Below are positions 34,004-42,917 of a stretch of 55,105 nt of DNA, one piece after another. Source of the DNA: Rhizobium sp. (GTDB taxonomy: Bacteria > Pseudomonadota > Gammaproteobacteria > Burkholderiales > Thiobacillaceae). The stretch covers positions 1 to 55,105 of the forward strand of contig JAIBEL010000025.1 in NCBI GenBank assembly GCA_019459285.1, in the 5' to 3' direction. The notes beneath the pieces are model-generated. The model ran no database searches. It was not told the origin of the DNA and saw nothing but the letters and a program-made list of their open reading frames with translations. Position 1 is the stretch's first letter, and each line of letters begins with the position of its first letter. A program made the translations under genes and the position numbers.

Positions 34004-34030
34004 CAAAAAAGCCACCCCGAAGGATGGCTT
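34004..34030 (-). terminator. Terminator of tRNA-Asn
   Basis: On the minus strand AAGCCATCC (34030-34022), a TTCG tetraloop, and GGGTGGCTT are followed by a T-run (A-run 34005-34010 on the plus strand). It begins 17 bases beyond the tRNA CCA end. Confidence 0.85.
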
Positions 34031-34046
34031 GAATGCTTGTTTTGTC

Positions 34047-34122
34047 TGGCTCCCCGACCTGGGCTCGAACCAGGGACCTGCGGATTAACAGTCCGTCGCT
34101 CTACCGACTGAGCTATCGGGGA
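34047..34122 (-). tRNA. tRNA-Asn(GTT)
   Basis: 76 bases on the minus strand. The acceptor strands TCCCCGA and TCGGGGA pair perfectly. The D-loop region is TAGCTCAGTCGGTAGA, the anticodon arm CGGACTGTTAATCCG carries GTT, the T arm is CCTGGTTCGAGCCCAGG, and the discriminator G with encoded CCA completes it. The 3' part is duplicated at 32720-32762. Confidence 0.97.
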
Positions 34123-34167
34123 ATGGGAAGCGCGCATTCTAGAGATGGCGGGCGATTCGGTCAACCC

Positions 34168-35403
34168 TCAGCCGTCATTTTCCACCTGCAATTCGGGCAC
34201 GTGGCTGAAGGCGATGCGCATCGGCGCGGCGCCGCGGCTGCTGTGGGCGCCGCCGAAATACAGGGTGTTGGGGCCGTAGCGCTGGTTGATCTGGTCGAGC
34301 ACGTTGTTGAGGGGTTCGTGCAGGTCTTCGGGGTCGAACAGGTCGCGTGTGACCTGGCCGTGTTCGACGAGGTCGGACAGGGTGACGCCGACCTTGAGAA
34401 TGGGGCCGGGGTCGGACGGGCGGCGCTGCCACAGTTCGGCCAGCACGGGGTTGAACTTGAAGGTGTCGGCGTGCGGTGAGAAGCGCGCCTGGTCGACCCA
34501 GCGGGGATGGCCGGTGCCGGTCTTCATGTATTGCAGGTGCAGGCTCAGGGCGCCCGCGCAGTAGCCGTAGTGGCGTAGCCGCATCGCCGCCTTGTGCAGC
34601 AGGCGCTTGAGCACGGCGAAGGCAGAGGCCGGGTCGCGCAGTTCGGGGGCGAGCACGTGCGAATGGCCGATGCTGGCGCGCTGGGTGGGGGCGGCGGCCG
34701 TCGCGTCGCCACGCAGCTTGGCATGGAAACGTTCGCCTTCGATGCCGCCCCAGGCATGGCGCAGGGCCTCTTTGCTGGCGGTGCAGAGCTGCTCGACGGT
34801 GTGGATGCCAAGCTGGTTGAGGCGGTGTTCCATGGCGCGGCCGATGCCGGTCAGCGCGCCGAGCTTGAGGCCGTACAGCCGCCCGGGCAGTTCGTTCTGG
34901 CGGATGACGACGAGGCCGTCGGGTTTCTGCATGTTGGACGCGGTCTTGGCGAGGAAGCGGTTGGGTGCGATGCCGATCGAGCTGTGCAGCATTTCGCCGA
35001 CCTGGTCGTAGATCGCCTGTTTGATTTGCTTGCCGAGCTTGATGGCGTTGGCTTCCTCGCGGTCGCTGCCCATCAGTTCGCAGGCCATTTCGTCGATGGA
35101 GAGCACCTCGCCGACGGGGGTGCAGGATTCCACCGCGGCGATGATGCGATGGTGGATGTCCACATAGATCGAGGGCCGTGCCTGTACGAAGACGATGTCC
35201 CTGCAGAGTTTCCTGGCCTGCCACACCGGGGTGCCGGTACGGATGCCGAAGCGCTTGGCGGCGATGCTGGCGGCGATGCAGCAGGTGGTGTCGGCCATCA
35301 CCGGCAGCACGCCGATGGGCCGGCCGCGCAATTCGGGACGCAGCTGCTGCTCGACCGAGGCGAAAAAGGAGTTGAGATCGACGTAGAGCGACTGCAGGGA
35401 CAT
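34168..35403 (-). CDS. Y-family (DinB/ImuB-like) DNA polymerase
   Basis: 411 residues from the ATG at 35403, where the domain begins (SLQSLYVDLNSFFASVEQQ); an ATG at 35481 lies inside a regulatory palindrome and is less likely. Catalytic carboxylates are present: D9 and the SIDE motif with D104 and E105, so this is an active polymerase rather than an ImuB-type inactive one. The helix-hairpin-helix (LKLGALTGIGRAMEHRLNQLG) and little-finger regions follow. There is no C-terminal beta-clamp motif that I can recognise. It should act in lesion bypass. A LexA-like palindrome sits 63 bases upstream of this start. Confidence 0.9.
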   Translation of the reverse strand: MSLQSLYVDLNSFFASVEQQLRPELRGRPIGVLPVMADTTCCIAASIAAKRFGIRTGTPVWQARKLCRDIVFVQARPSIYVDIHHRIIAAVESCTPVGEVLSIDEMACELMGSDREEANAIKLGKQIKQAIYDQVGEMLHSSIGIAPNRFLAKTASNMQKPDGLVVIRQNELPGRLYGLKLGALTGIGRAMEHRLNQLGIHTVEQLCTASKEALRHAWGGIEGERFHAKLRGDATAAAPTQRASIGHSHVLAPELRDPASAFAVLKRLLHKAAMRLRHYGYCAGALSLHLQYMKTGTGHPRWVDQARFSPHADTFKFNPVLAELWQRRPSDPGPILKVGVTLSDLVEHGQVTRDLFDPEDLHEPLNNVLDQINQRYGPNTLYFGGAHSSRGAAPMRIAFSHVPELQVENDG

Positions 35404-35465
35404 GGCGGCTGCGATATCCCGGCTTTCCCGGATGAGGGGGCAGGCCGGGCTGGGGTTGCGATTGA

Positions 35466-35489
35466 AATAGTGTATATCCATACACTATT
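35466..35489 (-). promoter_or_regulatory. LexA-like palindrome upstream of the Y-family polymerase
   Basis: Arms AATAGTGTAT (35466-35475) and ATACACTATT (35480-35489) are exact inverse complements around ATCC. The core GTGTATATCCATACAC matches the SOS-box consensus CTGTATATATATACAG apart from a symmetric C-to-G change at the outermost positions and the central CC. It lies between the YihY-cNMP gene stop and the polymerase start. Regulation by LexA or another dimeric repressor is inferred. Confidence 0.65.
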
Positions 35490-35499
35490 CCAGATCAAT

Positions 35500-36798
35500 T
35501 CAACCCGGGTTCGCCAGGTTCATCCGCTCCAGCCGCTGGCAGAGCGTGTCGATGATGCGGCGCGACAGCGGGGCGGAATGACGCATCAGTTCTTCGAGGA
35601 GATGCGGCGGCAAGGCCAGCACGGTGATCTCGCTGTCGGCGACGACCGAGGCGGTGCGCTGTTCGTTCAGCAGGTAGGCCATTTCCCCGAACAGCTGGCC
35701 TTCGTTGAGTTCGCTCAGCCGGCGGCGGCCTTCGGCGGTGTCCTTGTAGACCCCGGCGCGGCCGGCGTAGAGGAAGTAGGCGATGCGCGAGTCGTCGCCT
35801 TCCGCGATCAGCACATGGCCGGCCGGGTAGGTCTCGCCGTATTTTTCCAGCAGGCGATGGGCGCTGCCGAAGACGTAGCTTTCGAGCGTGCTGGTCCCTT
35901 CGTCGGTGGCGGCGAGGAACAGCTTCTCCAAGGCGGTGATGTCGGCCTTGCCGCAGGCATACAGCGCCTGCGCCCACAGATATAGCAACAGGAAGGCGAA
36001 ATAGGCGCCGATCAGCACGAACACCACGCCGCCGAGTGCGCCATAGAGACTGTGATAGTTCTCCAGCTTGAAGAAGGCGCCGAACAGGGCGAACAGCAGC
36101 CCCAGGCTGACCGTCGCAGCCAGCGCGAACGCGGCGGCGACGCGTGCACGCGGATGCTTGCGCGGCAGCCGCCAGTAGGCGGCAAACAGCAGCGCCCAGA
36201 TCATGGCAAAGCCGAACAGCGAGTTGAGCGCCTTCAGGACCAGCGCGTTGCCGATGCCGATGAAGTCGTTCTGCGCCAGGAAGCTCAGCGTCACCTGCGC
36301 TAGGGCGGCCACGCCCATCAGCAGGAACAGCACCGGCAGGATGATCAGCGGCAACACCCACGACACCACCAGGTTGCGCCTGGTGGTGTCGGGGAAAATG
36401 ATGCGGAACGCGCCCTGCATCGTGTTCACCAGCCCGCGCGACGACAGCAGCAGGGTGACGAGGCCGACGCCGCCGGCGGCGAGCTGGGTCTGGCGCGGAA
36501 TGAAGCCGAGCGAGGTGAGGGTATCCAGCTGCATCTGGCTGTAGAGCGCGGCCATCAGGATGGTGGCAGGCACCGAGTTCTCGGCGATGCGGCCCAGCAG
36601 CTGCAGGGCGTAGCTCAGCAACAGCAGCAGCGGGGTGGCGGACAGCAGGAAGTAGAACGAGGTTGCCGCGGCGTGGTTCTGCAGACTGTTCTGCTTGAAC
36701 AGGCGCGCGGTGGTGTAGCCGAGCTGGAGCAGCCAGCTCAGCGTTCCCGGAAGGGAAACAGTCCCGCGCGGGGAGGGTAGGGCGGAGGGTGGGGACAT
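35500..36798 (-). CDS. YihY/BrkB membrane protein fused to a cyclic-nucleotide-binding domain
   Basis: 432 residues. Residues ~25-300 contain six to seven hydrophobic segments with YihY/virulence-factor BrkB features (NHAAATSFYFLLSATPLLLLL, GLVNTMQGAFRIIFP, LYGALGGVVFVLIGAYFAFLLLYLWAQ). Residues ~320-425 form a cNMP-binding beta-roll (VLIAEGDDSRIAYFLYAGRAGV, LNEGQLFGEMAYLLNEQRTASVVA), with the phosphate-binding FGEM segment followed by RTAS, which fits a ligand-binding domain. YihY proteins were once called RNase BN, but that activity belongs elsewhere; their role is uncertain. The fusion suggests nucleotide-gated transport or sensing. It lies 28 bases after the aminotransferase start on the same strand, with its own promoter possible. 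Confidence 0.88.
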   Translation of the reverse strand: MSPPSALPSPRGTVSLPGTLSWLLQLGYTTARLFKQNSLQNHAAATSFYFLLSATPLLLLLSYALQLLGRIAENSVPATILMAALYSQMQLDTLTSLGFIPRQTQLAAGGVGLVTLLLSSRGLVNTMQGAFRIIFPDTTRRNLVVSWVLPLIILPVLFLLMGVAALAQVTLSFLAQNDFIGIGNALVLKALNSLFGFAMIWALLFAAYWRLPRKHPRARVAAAFALAATVSLGLLFALFGAFFKLENYHSLYGALGGVVFVLIGAYFAFLLLYLWAQALYACGKADITALEKLFLAATDEGTSTLESYVFGSAHRLLEKYGETYPAGHVLIAEGDDSRIAYFLYAGRAGVYKDTAEGRRRLSELNEGQLFGEMAYLLNEQRTASVVADSEITVLALPPHLLEELMRHSAPLSRRIIDTLCQRLERMNLANPG

Positions 36799-36825
36799 GC
36801 CGCTAGCCTACCCGCGCCGGGCGCG

Positions 36826-38019
36826 CTAGGCCAGCGCGGCGGCGATGCGTTTCAGCGCCTTTTCCAGGTTGGCGTGCGAGGTGGCGAACGACAGGCGGAT
36901 ATAGCCTTCGGCGCCGAAGGCCGAGCCGGGAACGACGGCGACGTCGGCGCTTTCGAGCAGATATTCGGAGAAGGCGATGTCGGTCGCTTCCTCGATGACG
37001 TCGCGCGCCAGCAGGTTCAGGATCGCGGGGCGCACGTAGGGGAAGGCGTAGAACGCGCCGCCGCTGTCGACGCAGCTGAAGCCGGGGATGGCGTTCAGGC
37101 CGTCGACGACGAGGCGGTGACGTTCCTTGAAGGCGTCGAGCATCGGCGCGATGCAGTCCTGATCGCCGTTCAGCGCGGCTTCGGCGGCCACCTGCGAGAT
37201 CGAGGTGGGGTTGGAGGTGGACTGCGACTGCACGTTAGTCATCGCGCGCATGATCGCCTCGGGCCCTGCCGCATAGCCGATGCGCCAGCCGGTCATCGAA
37301 TAGGCCTTCGACACGCCGTTCAGCACCAGGGTGCGGTCGTACAGGTCGGGGCAGACGTTGAGGATGTTGACGAAGGGCACGTCGTTCAGGCGGATGTGCT
37401 CGTACATGTCGTCGGAGGCGATCAGCACGTGCGGGTGCTTGCGCAGCACCTCGCCGAGCGCCGCGAGTTCGTCGCCGCTGTAGACCGCGCCTGTGGGGTT
37501 GGACGGGCTGTTGATGACGACCAGCCGGGTCTTCGGCGTGATTGCCGCTTCCAGCTGCGCCGGGGTGATCTTGAAGCCCTGCTCGATGCCGGCCTCGACG
37601 ATCACCGGCTTGCCGTCGGCAAGGATGACGATATCGGGGTACGAGACCCAGTAGGGCGCCGGAATGATGACCTCGTCGCCGGGGTTGATCACGGCCTGCA
37701 CCAGGTTGAAGAAGCTCTGCTTGCCGCCGCACGACACCAGGATCTGCTTGGGGCCATAGTCGAGGCCGTTGTCGCGGCGGAACTTTTCGATGATCGCCGC
37801 CTTCAGGCTGGGCGTGCCGTCGACCGCCGTGTATTTGGTGAAGCCTGCGTTGATCGCCTTGATCGCCGCGTCCTTGATGTGCTGCGGTGTGTCGAAGTCG
37901 GGCTCGCCCGCGCCGAGGCCGATGATGTCGCGGCCGCTCGCCTTGAGCGCGGCGGCGCGGGCGGTGACGGCCAGGGTGGGCGAGGGTTTGATGGCCTGTA
38001 CGCGGCGGGAGAGTTCCAC
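36826..38019 (-). CDS. Class I/II aminotransferase, aspartate-aminotransferase type
   Basis: 397 residues of PLP fold type I, subgroup I-gamma. Landmarks are IIGLGAGEPDFDTPQHI, YTAVDGTPSLKAAI, the SNPTG motif (173-177), SDDMYEH with the PLP-tyrosine region, and the Schiff-base lysine K238 in NGVSKAYSMTGWRIGY. This class transaminates aspartate or aromatic amino acids and, in many bacteria, also prephenate. Length and motif spacing are normal. The start ATG is the first Met before the domain. The gene is divergent from uvrB across a structured 350-base region. Confidence 0.93.
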   Translation of the reverse strand: MELSRRVQAIKPSPTLAVTARAAALKASGRDIIGLGAGEPDFDTPQHIKDAAIKAINAGFTKYTAVDGTPSLKAAIIEKFRRDNGLDYGPKQILVSCGGKQSFFNLVQAVINPGDEVIIPAPYWVSYPDIVILADGKPVIVEAGIEQGFKITPAQLEAAITPKTRLVVINSPSNPTGAVYSGDELAALGEVLRKHPHVLIASDDMYEHIRLNDVPFVNILNVCPDLYDRTLVLNGVSKAYSMTGWRIGYAAGPEAIMRAMTNVQSQSTSNPTSISQVAAEAALNGDQDCIAPMLDAFKERHRLVVDGLNAIPGFSCVDSGGAFYAFPYVRPAILNLLARDVIEEATDIAFSEYLLESADVAVVPGSAFGAEGYIRLSFATSHANLEKALKRIAAALA

Positions 38020-38367
38020 TATGGTTCCTTCAGAGCATCCGCTGGAGCGGAAGTGCTACTATCGACAAGTTTGAGCCGCGCGATTTTAACCCGAATGTTT
38101 CATGAATTCGCGTGATGATCGCGCAGGATTTTGTTTTGTAGGGGAATTTTGTGAAGGAGTGGCGTAGTGATTCATACGCCCGACTGAGCATGGTTGTTGT
38201 CAATTCATTGGCTTTACAACCATGGCCTGCCCCTTGCGGGTGGAGCAAAGTTTCCATACGGGACAAAAGCCCCCGCAAGGGGGACGCCGGATTCGTAAGC
38301 GCCAAGGCGCAACGACTCCGCTGACCAGAGAGCGGCGCGTCCTAATTTATGAAATATCCGGGTTCTG
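38020..38367. other. Structured intergenic region between the aminotransferase and uvrB
   Basis: About 350 bases with several perfect inverted repeats: CATGGTTGT (38189-38197) with ACAACCATG (38216-38224); CCCCTTGCGGG (38230-38240) with CCCGCAAGGGG (38272-38282), the latter half also forming a CCCCC-GCAA-GGGGG hairpin; GCGCC/GGCGC around 38299-38310; and CCGCT/AGCGG near 38318-38334. On the minus strand the GC hairpin is followed by CTTTTG. It may be a leader RNA, a small RNA or a dispersed palindromic repeat; I recognise no known family. An open frame at 38030-38305 (minus) overlaps it and is not called. Confidence 0.5.
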
Positions 38368-40387
<2,020 letters not shown>

Positions 40388-40395
<8 letters not shown>

Positions 40396-40882
40396 GGTGT
40401 TGATGATCTGCATGGGCAACATTTGCCGTTCGCCGATGGCGGAGGGCATGCTGCGCAAGGCCCTGCAGGAGGCGGGTCTCGACCGCCACGTGGAAGTGGA
40501 TTCGGCCGGCACGCATGCCTACCACATCGGCTCGGCGCCCGACCCGCGTGCGCAGCAGGCGATCCGCCAGCGCGGAGTGGACATCAGCAATCTGCGCGGG
40601 CGCAAGGTGGCGGACGAGGACTTCGAGCGCTTCGACTACATCCTGGTGATGGACGGCGACAATTACGACAAGCTGATCCAGCGCGCGCCGGCGCGCCACC
40701 ACGGCAAGATCCGCCGGCTGCTGTCGTTCAGCCGCAAATACCCTAACCTCGATGTGGTCGATCCGTATTACGGCGGCCCGCAGGGATTCGAGGAAAACCT
40801 CGACATGATCGCGGATGCGGTACAGGGCCTGATCCGCGAAATCACCTCCGATTCAAGCGTAAACACCCGAAAATCCGTTTAA
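40388..40882 (+). CDS. Low-molecular-weight protein-tyrosine phosphatase
   Basis: 164 residues from the ATG at 40388, inside the end of uvrB. The P-loop C-x5-R-S is at the very start (C8MGNICR14S), and the general-acid segment is [16 protein letters not shown]. The family length is about 155-165. Members dephosphorylate tyrosine residues of bacterial tyrosine kinases, often in capsule or EPS control, and some are arsenate reductases; with a single nucleophilic pair here the phosphatase role is the better call. Overlap with uvrB indicates co-transcription. Confidence 0.95.
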
Positions 40883-40972
40883 CGCTTCGTCGACTTGCAA
40901 GACCGGGCTGCTGATTGCCCGGCTTGTCCCATCTCCGTGATCACCGTTATTCCAGGCTGGGTATCGCCAGTG

Positions 40973-40998
40973 GGAACGGGATGTGTTTTGCTGTCATC
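40973..40998 (+). promoter_or_regulatory. Candidate ECF-type promoter of the sigma-factor operon
   Basis: GGAAC (40973-40977) is followed after 15 bases by GTCATC (40993-40998), the spacing and sequence expected for an ECF sigma promoter (GGAAC, then GTC). It lies about 40 bases before the sigma gene ATG and would allow autoregulation. The match is short, hence low confidence. Confidence 0.4.
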
Positions 40999-41036
40999 TA
41001 ATGCCGTGACAGCAGATCGCACATCAGGAGACATTC

Positions 41037-41753
41037 ATGCAGCAGCCTGTGCCGCAAGCACCCATCAAGGATTTGACGGACGCCGAATTGGCGGGACGCA
41101 TCGCATCGGGAGACAGGCTTGCGCTTCAGTGCCTGATGCGCCGCTACAACCAGACGCTCTACCGTACCGCACGCAGCATCCTGAAAGACGATGCCGAAGC
41201 CGAGGATGCCGTTCAGGAGGCCTATGTGCTGGCCTATCACGCAATGGATCATTTCCGCGGCGATGCGAAATTGTCGACTTGGCTGATCCGTATTGCGGTC
41301 AATGTGTCGATCCGGCGCGCCCGCAAGCTTAACCGTAGCGCCAAGGTGATCGACTTGGTTGCCGATCCGGCGGATTTTCGCGAGACCGGGGGGATGGCAC
41401 AGGGGGCCGAGATGGATGAACACACGCCTGAGCAACCTGAACGTGCCGCCTTGCGCGCGGAAACCCGGCGGTTGATCGAGGACAAGATCAGCCGGCTGCC
41501 GGATGCCTTCCGCACGGTATTCGTCATGCGTGCAATCGAGGAAATGTCGGTGACCGAGACGGCGATTTGCCTGGATATTCCCGAAGCCACGGTACGCACG
41601 CGCTATTTCCGGGCGAAAGGCTTGTTGCGCGAAGCCCTAGCACGCGAAATCGACTTCAGCCTGAGCGAGGCATTCTCGTTTGCCGGCGATCGTTGCGATC
41701 GCATCGTCGCTGGCGTGTTGCGCCAGCTCGGCAATTCATCCCCCGGTATTTGA
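41037..41753 (+). CDS. ECF-type RNA polymerase sigma factor
   Basis: 238 residues with AGGAGA just before the ATG. Region 2 is clear (LMRRYNQTLYRTARSILKDD, AEDAVQEAYVLAYHAMDHFRG, STWLIRIAVNVSIRRARKL), and region 4 follows after an acidic linker (KISRLPDAFRTVFVMRAIEEMSV, ETAICLDIPEATVRTRYFRAKGLLREAL). The C-terminus extends about 40 residues past region 4. No anti-sigma factor gene is adjacent; instead a Tat-type ferritin-like protein and a cytochrome c follow, which is unusual. This may be an ECF group in which the extension or another protein provides control. Confidence 0.92.
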   Translation: MQQPVPQAPIKDLTDAELAGRIASGDRLALQCLMRRYNQTLYRTARSILKDDAEAEDAVQEAYVLAYHAMDHFRGDAKLSTWLIRIAVNVSIRRARKLNRSAKVIDLVADPADFRETGGMAQGAEMDEHTPEQPERAALRAETRRLIEDKISRLPDAFRTVFVMRAIEEMSVTETAICLDIPEATVRTRYFRAKGLLREALAREIDFSLSEAFSFAGDRCDRIVAGVLRQLGNSSPGI

Positions 41754-41840
41754 TTCGCCTGGTTGTCCGGCACAAGGCACAGCTGGGCCACGGCTGGGCA
41801 TGCAGGTTTGTTCGCAGCACTTTTGAAAAGGAAAAACACC

Positions 41841-42440
41841 ATGTCTTCACGCATGCAATCCCCGGATGCTTCACTCTCCCTCGCCTCTGACGCGCCGGAC
41901 CTGGAAACACGTCGTTCCTTCCTCGGGAAATCGGGACTGGTGCTCTCCGGTGCGGCGGTCGCGTTGCTGGCCGGCCGGGATGTGCTGGCAAAAGGAAACC
42001 GGTCTGCCGGTTCCGATGTGAACGTGCTGAATAGCGCATTGGGCGCAGAGCTCGAGGCCATCGCCGCATACCAGGTAGGGGCGGAAAGCGGCCTGTTGCA
42101 GAAGCCCGTGCTCAACCTGGCCGTGACGTTCCAGGGGCATCACAAGGAGCATGCCGACGTGCTCGCAAAAACCATCATCAAGCTGGGCGGCCAGCCTGTG
42201 TCGGCAAAAGAGAAGTACACCTTCCCGGTGGAGACTTTGAAAACCCAGTCCGATGTATTGCGTTTCGCCGCCATGCTCGAAAAGGGCGCAGTCAGTGCCT
42301 ATCTGGGCGCGGTACCGGTCTTCGACAATCGCGATCTGGCCAAGGCCGCAGCCAGCATCCTGGGCGACGAGGCCATGCATTGGGCGATCCTGCGCAACGC
42401 GCTGGGCGACGCACCGGTGCCTGCTGCGTTCATGTCGTGA
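41841..42440 (+). CDS. Tat-exported ferritin-like domain protein
   Basis: 199 residues from the ATG at 41841 (AAAGGA upstream). A twin-arginine signal (ETRRSFLGKSGLVLSGAAVALLAG, RR near residue 26) directs it to the periplasm. The mature part is a four-helix bundle with ferritin-like carboxylate/histidine ligands: ELEAIAAYQVG, GHHKEHADVLAK, MLEKGAVSAYLGAV, GDEAMHWAIL. This DUF4439/ferritin-2-like group is of unknown function and probably binds a di-metal centre. It sits 87 bases after the sigma gene and overlaps the cytochrome c start. The trio may form an oxidative- or redox-stress operon. Confidence 0.85.
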   Translation: MSSRMQSPDASLSLASDAPDLETRRSFLGKSGLVLSGAAVALLAGRDVLAKGNRSAGSDVNVLNSALGAELEAIAAYQVGAESGLLQKPVLNLAVTFQGHHKEHADVLAKTIIKLGGQPVSAKEKYTFPVETLKTQSDVLRFAAMLEKGAVSAYLGAVPVFDNRDLAKAAASILGDEAMHWAILRNALGDAPVPAAFMS

Positions 42441-42835
42441 AGCTGGCGCCTATGTCGGCTGCCGCCGTGCTCGCCGTTGTCGTCGGCGCGGCTGCGGCGA
42501 AAGGCGAATTAACCGGTGACCCGAAAGCAGGCGAAACAATCTATGCGCGCTGCTTTGCCTGTCATGCGCTCGCTTACAATCGTACCGGCCCGAAACATTG
42601 CGGCTTGCTGGGACGGCGCGCAGGCAGCGTGGCAGGCTTTGAATATTCAACGGCGATGAAGCGCGCGAACTGGGTCTGGAACCAGCAAACCCTCGATCGT
42701 TTTCTGGCCGATCCGCTGAAGACCGTTCCTGGAACCACGATGGGATATGCCGGCGTGAAAGACAGGCAGGAGCGTGCCGATCTGATCGCCTATATCGAAC
42801 AGGCGGGCCGTTCCGAGGTCTGCCGCGCGCGTTGA
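42437..42835 (+). CDS. Class I c-type cytochrome
   Basis: 132 residues from a GTG that overlaps the preceding TGA; an ATG at 42452 is the alternative. A short signal ends around AAAAKG. The CxxCH haem site CFACH (C39, C42, H43) follows, and the fold resembles mitochondrial-type cytochrome c: RTGPKHCGLLGRRAGSVAGFEYSTAMKRANWVW, then LADPLKTVPGTTMGYAGVKDRQERADLIAYI with the Met ligand. It has an extra C residue in PKHCG. Likely a periplasmic electron carrier for the ferritin-like protein encoded just upstream. Confidence 0.93.
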   Translation: MKLAPMSAAAVLAVVVGAAAAKGELTGDPKAGETIYARCFACHALAYNRTGPKHCGLLGRRAGSVAGFEYSTAMKRANWVWNQQTLDRFLADPLKTVPGTTMGYAGVKDRQERADLIAYIEQAGRSEVCRAR

Positions 42836-42866
42836 GTCGAATTGCAGGTTGTCTCGGGTGCAGCAA

Positions 42867-42897
42867 GAACATGGGCCGCTTCAAGCGGCCCATGTTC
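42867..42897. terminator. Bidirectional terminator between cytochrome c and rne
   Basis: Arms GAACATGGGCCGCTT (42867-42881) and AAGCGGCCCATGTTC (42883-42897) are perfect 15-base complements with a one-base centre. It separates the convergent cytochrome c (plus) and rne (minus) genes. T-runs are weak on both sides (TTCTGTGGGG, TTCTTGCTG), so stem strength is the main evidence. Confidence 0.75.
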
Positions 42898-42917
42898 TGT
42901 GGGGTTGGTACAGGCGA

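Noticed and set aside
38030..38305. 91-residue minus-strand frame upstream of the aminotransferase
   Set aside because: It overlaps the nested inverted repeats and has no ribosome site or domain; its sequence is better explained as structured non-coding DNA.
38189..38367. 6S RNA or a known riboswitch upstream of uvrB
   Set aside because: The stem arrangement and loop sequences do not match the 6S RNA layout or any riboswitch core that I know.
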